DNA of 64,000 nucleotides, from NCBI RefSeq assembly GCF_033473495.1, contig NC_088937.1:2418001-2482000 (forward strand), written 5' to 3'. This stretch comes from Cercospora beticola (lineage: Eukaryota; Ascomycota; Dothideomycetes; Mycosphaerellales; Mycosphaerellaceae). The notes under the pieces were generated by a model, which saw only the letters and a program-made list of their open reading frames with translations, ran no database searches and was not told where the DNA came from. The position numbers and the translations under genes were made by a program. Below are positions 1 through 10,896 of this stretch, one piece after another; position 1 is the first letter of the stretch; each line of letters begins with the position of its first letter.

Positions 1-459
1 ATTGAACGTCTCAAGCCAGAATTCCGTGGGTTGCTGGGATATTGTCAGTATTGTTGAGCAATTAGGGCGTGCCAACGAAGTAGCTGTGCACGGCAGTGAC
101 ATGAGCTCAGCGTTGAAAATGCCTGTCACGCATGGCAGGAGGAAGTGCGTTCAGAAGGAGCATACCACAGCGGGCCAGCAGACTCGAACCTCGTATCTCC
201 GACCAGGCTGGAGATTGTGCAGAAGGTACCACGATTCTTGGCCGCGTGGAAGCTCTTGAGATGGAAAGACGACAGGAAGTGCTCTCCTCAACGTAGTGTT
301 GTCAGATGAGATAGTGTCTAGGCCTAGTGCTGCGAGACTCGGGCCTGCGTCTGGCAAGGTGATGATGTCGGGAGCGAGGAAGATAGTCTTTTCAGTGTTT
401 GCCCAAGTAGTGGTGAGTTGCAGCGCGAACAGAGAAGTCACGCATGTGAAAAGCCTCAT
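1..459 (-). CDS. Small ER/secretory-pathway protein, 5' part (runs off the left edge)
   Basis: Two exons are visible on the minus strand: 459-166 and 33-1, separated by a 132-nt intron with a GTATGC donor. The first exon opens with a hydrophobic signal peptide (MRLFTCVTSLFALQL...), followed by TEKTIFLAP, then a segment ending WYLLHNLQPGRRYEVRVCW. The second exon continues in frame as QPTEFWLETF. I recall a conserved ascomycete protein family with the same 'EKTIFL...RYEVRVCW...QPT.F.L..F' pattern, but I do not know a function. The signal peptide suggests the ER or secretory pathway. The 3' end lies outside the window. It is divergent from alpha-tubulin. Confidence 0.6.
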
Positions 460-848
460 GGTGATGGACGCTGAGCAGGTGCGTGGGAGTGGGAGCGCGC
501 GCCCTCGCCATTCATGCCTTCAGTCCAGTGATCATTTGTCTGTCCTAGATGATGCGTACAACGAAATCTCACTGTATGTGCAGACATGATGAGAAAGCTG
601 TCGCTGCAGCCAGATTCAGGCACGGTTGCCTTGCTGCCTTGGCGCACCTGATTGGCTGGCCATTTGGAGCGGCGCGCTTTCCCACGGATTTCCCCCCTCC
701 AACTCGACCCTTTTGAGCTGTTTACTACTTCACGCGTGCATTTCGGCGACCACGACTGGTTCTCCACCCCTACCTCCTCTTCCTCCGCACACTTCGCACT
801 GTCGACGAGACACCAGAAATCCACTCAAACACACATCACACCGCCAAC
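460..848. promoter_or_regulatory. Divergent promoter between the ER protein and alpha-tubulin
   Basis: This stretch holds no supported gene. It becomes pyrimidine-rich toward the tubulin ATG, as is usual for highly expressed fungal 5' UTRs. An inverted CCAAT box (ATTGG) sits at 651-655, about 195 bases before the tubulin start. No convincing TATA box is seen. Confidence 0.45.
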
Positions 849-2499
849 ATGCGCGAAGTCATCAGCTTGAACGGTAGGCACAACTCCTGAGTCGCCGCAG
901 CGCGCTTGACCGCCTCATTGGCGGTCTTGTTGAGATGAGGCCACCGACTGACAAAAGACGTGTGTAGTTGGCCAGGCCGGTTGCCAGATCGCAAACAGCT
1001 GCTGGGAGGTTAGTTTCGTCGCTCAATGAGCACCCGGAAGAGCACGATGGGATTACACAGGAAATTGGATGCCTGAGAGCAGCACACTGACATGGACGTT
1101 TGCAGCTGTACTGCCTCGAGCACGGCATTCAGGTGAGCACAACCAAGTAAGAGGACGTAGTGGGCATATATTGACATACGCAACAGCCCGATGGATACCT
1201 CACCGAGGAGCGCAAGGCCGCCGATGATGATCAGGGCTTTTCGACCTTCTTCTCCGAGACGGGTAGGCGCCCACTTCTCCACCACCGTTGCGCACGCGGT
1301 ACTGACTCGAAACAGGTCAGGGCAAGTACGTCCCACGCACCATCTACTGCGATCTCGAGCCCAACGTCGTCGACGAGGTCCGCACCGGTACCTACCGCAG
1401 CCTTTTCCACCCAGAGTTGATGATCACCGGCAAGGAGGATGCCTCGAACAACTACGCCCGTGGTCACTACACCGTCGGCAAGGAGCTCATTGACCAGGTC
1501 CTCGACAAGGTCCGACACGTTGCCGACAACTGCTCGGGACTGCAAGGTTTCCTGGTTTTCCACTCGTTCGGTGGTGGTACTGGATCTGGTTTCGGTGCTC
1601 TGCTTATGGAGCGTCTGTCGGTCGACTACGGCAAGAAGTGCAAGCTCGAGTTCTGCGTGTACCCAGCACCACAGGTCGCCACCTCGGTCGTCGAGCCATA
1701 CAACTCCATCCTCACCACACACACCACTCTTGAGCACTCTGACTGCTCCTTCATGGTCGACAACGAGGCCATCTACGACATCTGCCGACGCAACCTCGGA
1801 ATCGAGCGACCAAACTACGAGAACTTGAACCGCCTGATCGCTCAAGTGGTCTCGTCCATCACCGCATCCCTCCGCTTTGATGGCTCGCTCAACGTCGATC
1901 TCAACGAGTTCCAGACCAACTTGGTGCCATACCCAAGAATCCACTTCCCTCTGGTCGCATACGCACCAATTGTCTCTGCTGCTAAGGCCGCCCACGAGGC
2001 CAACTCCGTCCAGGAGATTTCCATGTCATGCTTCGAGCCAAACAGCCAGATGGTCAAGTGTGATCCTCGCAATGGCAAGTACATGGCAACGTGCTTGCTC
2101 TACCGTGGCGACGTGGTGCCAAAGGATGTCCACCAAGCAGTCGCCACGCTGAAGACCAAGCGCACCATCCAGTTTGTCGACTGGTGCCCCACGGGCTTCA
2201 AGATCGGTATCTGCTACCAGCCACCACAGATGGTGCCAAACGGAGATCTCGCCAAGGTCAACCGCGCCGTGTGCATGCTCTCCAACACCACTGCCATTGC
2301 TGAGGCCTGGTCTGCTCTCTCGCACAAGTTCGACCTCATGTACAGCAAGCGTGCTTTCGTCCACTGGTACGTTGGTGAGGGTATGGAGGAAGGCGAGTTC
2401 TCTGAGGCTCGTGAGGACTTGGCTGCGCTCGAGCGCGATTACGAGGAGGTTGCCGCCGACTCCGCCGAGGGCGAGGAGGGCGCTGAGGCTGAATACTAG
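849..2499 (+). CDS. Alpha-tubulin
   Basis: Alpha subunit of the microtubule heterodimer. Five exons join cleanly: 849-873, 968-1008, 1106-1132, 1187-1262 and 1316-2499, giving 450 residues. Four introns fall within the first ~65 codons. The start MREVISLN, then [17 protein letters not shown], is the universal alpha-tubulin N-terminus. The GGGTGSG nucleotide-binding loop is intact, as is the catalytic loop glutamate within LNEFQTN (about residue 254), which triggers GTP hydrolysis on beta-tubulin. The C-terminus is acidic and ends in Tyr (AEAEY), the site of detyrosination in organisms that do it. The lysine-40 acetylation loop of animals is replaced by a [14 protein letters not shown] segment, as is usual in fungi. 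Family assignment is certain; which paralogue is not known. Confidence 0.98.
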
Positions 2500-3286
2500 A
2501 CGCGCGGGAGGATCAGAGTGCAAGTACCAGGGTGTAAACCCGGGACGTTGTTGGCAACATAGACGTCTTGTTGTTTCAAAAGCGCTGACAGACCAGTGGC
2601 GGCTTTATCAAGAGCATAGCTAGCAAGACTGCTGGTGTGCAATGGTCATTGAATCCTTTTTTGTTCTTTGCTTGGTGGGTGCACAGTAGCGAGAATACCA
2701 CGACATCGACTTACTACATAATCACTTTTCCGACGAGCCACTCTGCTCCTGATGTTAGGCGCAGAGACCACCGCAATGACGAAGTCTTTGTGGCCACACC
2801 AAGTCGGCCGTCCCTCTAACGTTATCAAAGTGAGCACAGCCACAATTCGCTGCACAGATGCCCACGTCGCAGCGCGAACTTACGCGTCCCAGCTGAGATC
2901 GTCCTGCGAGCGGCATCAGGAAACACTTTTGTATGACGCAGGGATGGTCGTATGGTGGATGCGTGACCATGCAAGCTTCCGAACGGCTTCTCTTTTACAC
3001 GCAGAGTGTATTGCAAGCAAATATCTTTGTACACAACAGTCACTCTTCTTCTTGACCCTTCTGAATTTGGCGGTCCTTCACGTTGCCGAGCTCCACATCT
3101 CGCGACTGTTCGATTACGGCGGACTTGGTCGCTGTTTCCGAAGTCGCCGCGAAACATCTCACCGCGCCCTCCGTCGCTCTGCGGATCCCGTTGCACGACG
3201 ACAGAGCGCCAATCTCGCTGCAGAGCAGTCAAAACTACAGCGGCACACGAGGACAGGCAACGCTCAGCTGAGATTGTGCAGCCGCG
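2500..3286. other. Intergenic: tubulin 3' region and WW-gene promoter
   Basis: Contains the 3' UTR of alpha-tubulin and the upstream region of the WW-domain gene. Reading frames here are short and resemble no family I know. No RNA gene or repeat is recognised. Confidence 0.5.
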
Positions 3287-4759
3287 ATGGCTGAGCCACC
3301 CAGCACGCCGGACCAAGGTCCAGATCATGCACCGCCTACTCTGCCCCCAGGATGGTGCGTCTCTTTTGCCATTCCCCTCGCGTGAGCTCTTCAATTGCGC
3401 CCGCATGAGCACCACCTCTGTTTGCTCTCTGTTCACACACCTCTCACACACATTTCCACACGACTTGGCACTGACGTAGCTCGTGTCGATTGAAGGATTG
3501 CACAGTGGGATGCGAGGTAGGCACTGCCTCGCCAAAAGGCGATATAGCACGGCTGTGGTAACGTCCCGGACTAACAATCTAAACAGATCGAGAAAGTACT
3601 ACTACGTGCAAATAAGTACCGGCGAATCAACCTGGGAAGTCCCGACAATGGCTGCACCGAATGTGCCCACACCCGGCGGCACACCAGCGCATGGCAACCC
3701 ATATTCAGCACCCGGTGAAGAAGGCACAAGAGGTATGGGTGGACAAGAGGGCGACAGGAGTCTTGGTGTAAGGCGCATATTTCTGGTCACGCCTCGTATA
3801 TGAAGCTGATCAACAGAAAGGGCTCGCTATTGAACAGCGTCATTGGAGGCAACAAGCAAGGCTCCGGCGGCCTGGGCGGTATGGTGGGCTCAGTCCTAGG
3901 AGGTGGATCATCACACGGATCATCCAATCAAGGGCATTCAAACTCCGGAGGAGGCTTGGGCGGAATGGCCGCATCATTTCTGGGAGGCTCCAAGCCAGAC
4001 AAACAACATGGCAGCTCAGGCGGCGGCCTGGGTGGAATGGCCGCGTCGTTCTTGGGTGGAAACTCATCTTCGCATGGCGGACAAAGCGGGCAGCAACATG
4101 GATCCTCTGGACATTCTAGTGGAGGCTTAGGCGGCATGATCAGCGGAGTCTTGGGCGGCGGTCACAAGCCATCCCACGGAAGCGGCTCCAATCCATATGG
4201 CTACTCTCACAACCAATCCAGCGGCGGCACCTACCAGGGTCAAGCTCCGCCTGCAGCGTACCAAGCGCCTGGACAAAGTGGACATCAGCCTCCAAGCAAT
4301 AGCTACAACACTGGCGGCCAGCAGCAATACCACCAGCAACAGCATAGCGGGGCCCAGCAGTCGTATGGTCAAGGGCATCCACAGCAGGGCTACGGGCACG
4401 AGCAGTCCCAGTACGGTCAGCAGGCCCCATCGTCCTATGGGCAGCAACCACACCATTCAGGCCCCCCTTCAGGACCACCCAGTCAACATCAGACTCCCCA
4501 CAATCAGTACGGTGGCGGATCCGGCTACGGTCAGCCACCTCCACCACAGCACAGTGGAGGCTACGGCCAACCTGGCTACGATCAACAAGGCGGCTACGGC
4601 AATCAGGGACAGTACCAAACGTATCCTCCACCTCAGTCGCACGATCAAGGTGGATATCAGTCCTATGGAAATGGCGGCGCTCCCGGCGGGTATGGTGGCC
4701 AGCAGGGAAATTATGGTGGAGGAAATTATGGCCAACCGCCAAATCCACAATGGAGATGA
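3287..4759 (+). CDS. WW-domain protein with glycine-zipper repeats and prion-like tail
   Basis: Four exons: 3287-3354, a 21-nt micro-exon 3496-3516, 3587-3767 and about 3821-4759 (402 residues). The last acceptor is chosen to keep the frame. The WW domain is split over three exons and reads LPPGW-IAQWDARSRKYYYV-QISTGESTWEVP (residues ~20-50); both signature tryptophans and the terminal proline are present. Then follow DRSLG and four copies of a 13-residue unit GGLGGM-x4-LGG at about 3864, 3954, 4023 and 4125. The last ~200 residues are almost only G, Q, S, Y, P and H with many YGQ/GYGQ units, a prion-like composition. Related ascomycete proteins exist, but no role is established. WW domains bind proline motifs such as PPxY/LPxY; the tail suggests condensate formation (inference). 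Confidence 0.8.
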
Positions 4760-5550
4760 CGAGACTCCCAGGGCATTGAGCATTTTTGAAGTTTACGACT
4801 ACCAGACCGCTTCCAAGACATGACGCGCACTTCTATGTACCTAGCATCAGGCTGCTTACCAGAAGTCTATTGAACATTTCCCAAACCAGACTTTCGTCAC
4901 TCACACTTATCGCTTGTTGGTGGTTGTCGCGATTCACAATGGACCATATTCTTGTCTATCACTCCATGGCCGAAATCCAAGTCGAATGCAGTGCGGATGG
5001 AGTCAAAAGAGAGCAAGTATTCGTGGAGAAGGTGTGGCGTTTCGACCACTGTCGGTGCAGAGCGCCTGTGCAGGTCAAGCATGCCGTACACGATCATGTG
5101 AAATGACTATTCTCGTATTGTTCCCTTTGATCGCGTAGGGCATTTGCATTTGCACGGCGATCATACGCTGCCTAGTGTCATGATGCCGAACACGTGGTGA
5201 AACGACGATGTGCTTTTGTTTGCGGCTGTCACATGACCTCGGCAGCCGTGTGCCTTCCAGTCGTTGACCGTGCCTGCCTGATTCACTGGACCCGTGCGCC
5301 AACGCAACCTCACTCGCATCTTTGACTCGCATCTGAAGTGCGACAACAAACCGCCAACACAAACACCACCGCTGCTTGATACCTCTCGATCCACCAAGCC
5401 GACACCGCGACCTTTCGACCGTCCATCCACCGCGAACACCTCGGCGCCCCCAATAGTGACCGCCTCGCAACTTCCACCGCTTGGACTGGGGCGAGAAGCG
5501 CAGCAGCAGAGCACAGCGTTCCTAGGCGTGCAATTCACACAACCGCAAAG
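4760..5550. other. Intergenic: WW-gene 3' region and ypt1 promoter/5' UTR
   Basis: No supported gene. The last ~250 bases before the ypt1 ATG are rich in CAAC/CACC runs, typical of fungal 5' UTRs. A long open frame on the minus strand across 5161-6036 has no recognisable protein and is treated as chance. Confidence 0.45.
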
Positions 5551-6827
5551 ATGAATCCTGAGTAGTAGGTCCACCTGCGCCTGCCTTTCGCCTAGCTGAA
5601 GAGCGGCGACGTTGGAAACTTCACATGCTGATGCGCGACTGGTACAGAGTGCTATACCCTCCTTCTTAACCTCGCCTGTCGCCGTTATGGACCTCTTCCA
5701 CCCTCGCCTTTTCCTTTGTACCGTCAGACCGGCTATCTCGAAACCACAAGCAGCAACACAGCATGGCAAGCAGGCCAGATACCCCTCTGCCAACATACGA
5801 AGAGAGTGAGGCGACAGCCCGCGGCCTTCCCACCTGGCGCCAGACCAGAGGATTTGGCTTCGTGTTTCCATCGGACACAAGCCTGGCCCTGCCACCGAGC
5901 AGGGCCTCGCCTGCCAATACGCCTCCGGCGCCAGAAACAGAGCCAGAGCCACTGCCAGAGCCAGAGCAGATACCTCTCCCGGAGTCGCGGCCAACGACTC
6001 CGCGTGAAGAAGGGTAACCACGCCCGCCGAGAGCAAGACGCCGCCAGCGTCCTGGAGAGTTGATTTGCAGAAGAGCGATATGTGAGGAGAATGGGGACTA
6101 ATGCGTGTTTCTGATAGATACGACTACCTTTTCAAGCTTCTGCTCATCGGAGACTCTGGTGTCGGAAAGTCTTGCTTGCTGCTTCGTTTCGCCGATGACA
6201 CCTACACCGAGAGCTACATCTCTACCATCGGCGTCGACTTCAAGATCCGAACCATCGAGCTCGATGGCAAGACCGTCAAGCTTCAAATCGTACGTTGGAA
6301 TTTGCAAACAAGGAGGGAGCGATACTGACCCCAGAGTACAGTGGGACACAGCTGGCCAAGAACGTTTCCGCACTATCACATCTTCCTACTACCGCGGCGC
6401 CCACGGCATTTGCGTCGTCTACGATGTCACCGATATGGACTCATTCAACAACGTGAAGCAATGGCTGCAAGAGATCGATCGCTATGCCACAGAGGGTGTG
6501 AACAAGCTCCTCGTCGGAAACAAGAGCGATATGTCAGACAAGAAAGTGGTCGAGTACACCGTGGCCAAGGTGCGTGACATCCCAGAAGATTTGGAAGTGA
6601 GCTGGTGGTTACAATGCTGACAATTTGCGCAGGAGTTTGCCGACAGCCTGGGCATCCCATTCCTCGAGACCTCTGCAAAGAACGCAAGCAACGTCGAACA
6701 GGCTTTCCTCACGATGGCTCGCCAGATTAAGGAGCGCATGGGAAATACTACAGTCAACAATAAGCCTACAGTGCAGGTCGGCCAGGGCTCAAACGTGCAG
6801 TCTGGCAGCGCAGGTGGCTGCTGTTAG
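5551..6827 (+). CDS. ypt1: Rab GTPase Ypt1 (Rab1)
   Basis: Rab GTPase acting in ER-to-Golgi and intra-Golgi transport and in autophagy. Exons 5551-5561, 6118-6289, 6342-6569 and 6633-6827 give 201 residues; yeast Ypt1 has 206. Exon 1 is only 11 nt (MNP plus two bases) and joins to give [12 protein letters not shown], the exact Rab1 start. G-motifs: GDSGVGKS, effector loop [19 protein letters not shown] and ETSAK. The C-terminal GGCC-type end (here AGGCC after QSGS) is the double-cysteine prenylation site for membrane anchoring. Intron 1 is unusually long (556 nt) and contains an 84-codon ORF that can splice in frame to exon 2 (see findings). Confidence 0.97.
5763..6013 (+). other. Possible alternative first exon of ypt1 (84 residues)
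   Basis: An ATG at 5763 inside ypt1 intron 1 opens a frame starting [18 protein letters not shown], followed by a Pro/Glu-rich stretch and ending PTTPREEG before TAA at 6015. If a GTAACC donor at 6014 is used with the known exon 2 acceptor (exon from 6118), the frame continues GYDYLFKLL. That would be a Rab1 with an 84-residue extension replacing MNPE. The implied intron would be 104 nt, normal for this genome. The LPTY motif is of the LPxY type bound by WW domains of Rsp5-like ligases. This could be an isoform, an upstream-type ORF, or chance. Confidence 0.3.
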
Positions 6828-7741
6828 AGCGGAACAGTTCACGGAAGCAGACTTTGAGCGGGGTAACACGTAGGATAGGGACAAGGTACAGCATTCAGCG
6901 CTGTGTGCTGTACTGAGGATGTTTCATGGCGTTCATGCATGCGACTAGAATGCTTGCTTCATGGGTAGATGACTTCTGGCGCAAGGCTGCAGACTACCTT
7001 TCGGCACTACGATGGTGTGGAGGATGGTTAGCTTCTACGACTACACAGAATGGCGCGCATAATGAGCTGTACAATCACACCACAGCCCTTCCATAGTCGG
7101 TGGCGTTCAGGTGCCAATTGAGGTTAGGGAAGCAACTACTCATTTTGTGTCCTCATCGAATTATCACGTGGACCGCTTGATGCCTCACCTCACCTAATTT
7201 ACTTGCCGTGTTGCACATGAGAAGCGGCGATGACAGACTCACTTCAGTATTGAGCATGCTGCTTGATCAAGGTGATATCGCAGAACACAGGGCGCTAGGC
7301 GGCTCGAGCCACGCTAGCACGCGAGCTGAACTTTAAAAGTGCAGTTAGGCGCGTCCCCGCTGTGTTATAGACATACAGGCCCTCAGCAAGCAGATCTGCT
7401 TTCGAATAGCGCGGAGACCGACCCAAGGCCACCGAAGAACTCGAAGCGGCTACAACGCGTTGTGCGAAATCCGTGGCGCACCTGCCTGGGCCTGGAGCGC
7501 CAACCGCGGCGACAACCCACAAGCAACTTCGCGAAGTGACACTTCATGCTGCCGCGGATTCTCAGCCCGGCTTCAAGCAAGAACTAGAAGGCTGCAGTCC
7601 TCAGCGGCGATCAGAGGCGCGCGTGCGGACGCGCTCAAAAAGCACCGTTGAAAGCGGCTGGCAAGCACGTCCTTGACCACCATGTGTCGCACAACGCCTG
7701 CTGTCCCACTCCGTTCTCCCGCAACGCTCCTTAATTGAAGC
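6828..7741. other. Intergenic between ypt1 and the Su(z)12-like gene
   Basis: 3' UTR of ypt1 and promoter of the next gene. No gene, RNA or repeat is recognised. Confidence 0.45.
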
Positions 7742-10438
7742 ATGAACGAACACAACAACGAAAGACAATTCATTGCTAGGACTCAATTATATCACGACAT
7801 CAATAAGCTACCGCGGCGATTCTTGCGCCGCAATCTGGACCACATTTTCGACTCGCACGACGCGCTTCGAGAAGGCAACGTCAATGCGATCGAAGGCGCT
7901 GCGGACGAAGTAACAAGACGCGCGCGCTGGCAACCGCCAACTGATGCCATGATGGCAAAGTACATTGAAGCGAGCACGCCCCGATTCACGCTCGACTCCT
8001 TCTTGCTCAGGCCGCACGGCACTCGGTCCAGGAATCGCGACTCGATCAACTTGGATCCCATTCAGCAGAGCGAAGATGGCCCAGACTGGCTGCCTCATCC
8101 GGATAGAGCGCCACGACCTTGTCAGGTGTCTGTCTACATCCACTGTAAGCAGACGGCGCAGACCAAAGTCTATCACGAGATCAGAAACGCCCAAATCTAT
8201 CGATTTGGAAGTTCCGACGGACGGCCTATCTTTGACGTTCGCTTACACAGGCCGTTCGTCATCGAAGCCGACCAGCTAAAGGTCAACAAAGAAATGCTGC
8301 GCGACGACGCTAGCAGGTACGGGGAGCGAAAAATGACAGATAGATACAGTTTGGAGATCGGTATCTCGTGCTCTAATTCCAGCGATGCCGCGAAGCTTCT
8401 AGCAGAAATTCAGGGCACAAGAGCGTCAGACTACGCCGATGCGCCTTTGAAAGAATTGGCATTTCGAGCCGTTTGGGGAGACCCGAACACCAACACAACC
8501 ACTAGCGATCCAGGGCTTCCGGTGCTCCCGCCAAGAGATTCCTTGCTGCGCTTGGTTAGAGCTCACGGGCACAAGAGTTCAACCCTTAAGTACGGCCTCC
8601 AGCCAAACATGAGCTGGAACACGGACACGAACGAATCAATTCTCACAACATACAACAGACAACTGCGCCGGCTTCGCAGTGCTCGACAGATGCCAACACC
8701 GTCTCCATCTGAAGATGCAGAGCCCCTCAGCCGACCCAGTGTTAGGTACCAATTTCGCAAAGGTGATTATATCCACCGGAGCGTGCACATGACCGAGCTG
8801 AAGTGCATATTCTGCCCCAACGAGCGCGAACATTCAAGTATCGGACGGCTGTATGGTCATTACGCTACTCACCACGAGCATTTCAGCATTCAGATTGAAG
8901 AGCACGACGAAGACTCGAATGTGAGGATTATCTGGATGCAACTGAAGGAAGAGCCTCGTGAAGTGAGCAAGGAGCTATTGAACTTCAGTTGGCAAGCTAC
9001 GGGAGACGCGTTTGACGCTACTGAGTACTTGCACGCGCACTCGCGCGGGGAAAGAACGGGCTGGGAAACGGAAGAGCATGATACAAAACAAAAGCCTTTC
9101 CAAGCACAACAGAAACCTTACCAGACAAAAGGACGGCGTGGACGACCTCTCGCATATGCGCCACAAGTACTCGAGCTTGTGAAGAAGAAGACGACAGATA
9201 TGCCGCCGGACCAAGTCCCGGACCTGCCCGCATTACCACGAAGAAAACACGCGGTACCACGTGTGAAGGGCGTAGATTTCTATCGAACAACCTCCAAGCA
9301 AGTACTTTGTCCAGGTGACTTGATTAGTGACAGTGACGAGGAGACGGACGATTCGTGGCTCTATCAGCGATTGAGGCACGAAATTTATCGTTCAGGCCGG
9401 GACGATGTTTGTTACGAACTACATGAAATGCTCAACAAACATTTGGACGATGAGCGTCCACAATCGGATATTCTGGTTAGAGATGCAATGGTCCGCTTCA
9501 CTAGGAAGCACAAGCACCGGCTTAAGAGGCCGAAGATGCGGCCTGCTTTTTGCAAGCAACTTGAGCGACTTAGCAGAGCGCAAGTCATCTCGAAGAACGA
9601 CCTGAGCTACTGCCTGAATCTTCTGGCTGATGCTGCGGCCGCCGACGATGTTGCAATGGGCGGCATGGACGAAGATGAGCCAGCTTCGACAGATCTGGCG
9701 CGGCTGCGACGCTCACATGAACCATCACAGGGCCACTCTACAAGTTCTGGAGCTCGTGATCAGGGAAGCAGGTCGCTCAAGGCGACGGTAATGGCGCCAA
9801 CCTCAAACGCGCCCGTCACAAATCAGCAGCATCCCCTACACACCAGATCAATACCTTTCGGTCGCTGTAAATTCGTCTGCCGACGGACCAAAGGTAGCAA
9901 ACAAAAGCCTTACCACGGCGACATCGAAGAACTCCTCAAAGACGACATGACTCACATCAAGCCCGACGAGATCCAGCCACGGCACCTAGACTGGTCCAAG
10001 TTCATACGCATCCTTGACAATGACTTCATTTACATCCGCACCTCAGACAACATTGTATGCATTAGTAGTCGACTGGTACCTCTGGTGACGGATGAGGAGG
10101 ATTGGTATGCCGCGCTCGATCAAGCCGCCAAGCAGCAATTTGGGGATGGAACACTGGTGTTCGAGCTGCATACAACGGACTCCTATCAGCAGCTGCTTGA
10201 AAGTCTGCCGGAGAGCCAGGGGGAGACGAGGCCGGGAACTGCGACTCGTGACCAAGATATCAGAAACGGGCTGCGTCCTGTACCTCGCAAACAGCCTTGC
10301 GAATGTGGCCAGATTGCCACTGGTATGAGGGGAATCGTGGGATGTGCTAATGTCATGTGCCAGAGGAGCTTCCATATGGCCTGCATAGGGCTGCAGAAGC
10401 GGCCGATCGATTGGAAGTGCGCGGCTTGCTCCGCATGA
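7742..10438 (+). CDS. Su(z)12-like Polycomb (PRC2) subunit with C-terminal PHD finger
   Basis: A single-exon gene of 898 residues. PRC2 deposits H3K27 methylation, and Su(z)12 is its scaffold. The N-terminus has an ARTQLYHDINKLPRRFLRRNL segment like the SUZ12 'LFLHRNL' region. At ~353-380 is the Su(z)12 zinc finger (CIFC ... RLYGHYATHHEHF) followed by a VRIIWMQL strand. At ~535-630 is a VEFS-box-like helical region (WLYQRLRHEIYR ... MVRFTRKHKHRLKRP ... LSYCLNLLADA). At ~851-896 is a Cys4-His-Cys3 PHD finger of ING spacing (CEC ... CANVMC ... FHMAC ... CAAC). Assignment rests on motif order and remembered family patterns. The PHD finger is not part of animal SUZ12. Alternative: another zinc-finger chromatin protein. 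Confidence 0.68.
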   Translation: MNEHNNERQFIARTQLYHDINKLPRRFLRRNLDHIFDSHDALREGNVNAIEGAADEVTRRARWQPPTDAMMAKYIEASTPRFTLDSFLLRPHGTRSRNRDSINLDPIQQSEDGPDWLPHPDRAPRPCQVSVYIHCKQTAQTKVYHEIRNAQIYRFGSSDGRPIFDVRLHRPFVIEADQLKVNKEMLRDDASRYGERKMTDRYSLEIGISCSNSSDAAKLLAEIQGTRASDYADAPLKELAFRAVWGDPNTNTTTSDPGLPVLPPRDSLLRLVRAHGHKSSTLKYGLQPNMSWNTDTNESILTTYNRQLRRLRSARQMPTPSPSEDAEPLSRPSVRYQFRKGDYIHRSVHMTELKCIFCPNEREHSSIGRLYGHYATHHEHFSIQIEEHDEDSNVRIIWMQLKEEPREVSKELLNFSWQATGDAFDATEYLHAHSRGERTGWETEEHDTKQKPFQAQQKPYQTKGRRGRPLAYAPQVLELVKKKTTDMPPDQVPDLPALPRRKHAVPRVKGVDFYRTTSKQVLCPGDLISDSDEETDDSWLYQRLRHEIYRSGRDDVCYELHEMLNKHLDDERPQSDILVRDAMVRFTRKHKHRLKRPKMRPAFCKQLERLSRAQVISKNDLSYCLNLLADAAAADDVAMGGMDEDEPASTDLARLRRSHEPSQGHSTSSGARDQGSRSLKATVMAPTSNAPVTNQQHPLHTRSIPFGRCKFVCRRTKGSKQKPYHGDIEELLKDDMTHIKPDEIQPRHLDWSKFIRILDNDFIYIRTSDNIVCISSRLVPLVTDEEDWYAALDQAAKQQFGDGTLVFELHTTDSYQQLLESLPESQGETRPGTATRDQDIRNGLRPVPRKQPCECGQIATGMRGIVGCANVMCQRSFHMACIGLQKRPIDWKCAACSA

Positions 10439-10896
10439 GTGCACTCGAGCGCAGTGGCACTTACTATGTCATGTCCAAGTACACAAGGTGGCCCAGCTGC
10501 GCTGCCGAAAAATTGGAAACGGAAGTCGAGTTTTAGTGATTACAATCAGCTTCAATTCTACTTGTAAGAAGATGACTATAGCTGCGCCAAATAAGTGTTC
10601 GCAGACTACCTCGGTCTTTCCTTTCCCCTTTGCGATATCCAGCAGCTGAACAACTCCCATGCTCCTACGCTCAAATTGCAATGACAGCATCAACGGGAGC
10701 CAGATCCCATCCTCTCGCTCCCCAGTGATACATTACGACTATGTACAAACAAACGTCAACAAAAGAGTTAGAATAGAAGGTCTTTTTATGTCCCCCTTTC
10801 TTGTTCCCGTCAATCATTTACATCCTTTGCAGCGGATCACAGCAGCTTAAGCTGGATCTGTTCGTGTGAGGAGTCGGTGCGACGGCCGACAAAGTG
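10439..10896. other. Convergent 3' region between the Su(z)12-like gene and the formin
   Basis: Only 3' UTR-like, AT-richer sequence between two convergent genes. No gene or repeat is seen. Confidence 0.5.

Noticed and set aside
172..195. tRNA B-box-like GGTTCGAGTC on the minus strand
   Set aside because: It encodes the conserved RYEVRV part of the ER protein, and no A box or cloverleaf surrounds it.
1231..1995. 254-codon minus-strand frame
   Set aside because: Antisense shadow of alpha-tubulin, whose identity and splicing are certain.
5161..6036. 291-codon minus-strand frame over the ypt1 promoter and intron 1
   Set aside because: Lacks a recognisable domain and overlaps ypt1 exon 1 and the splice-compatible plus-strand frame; judged chance.
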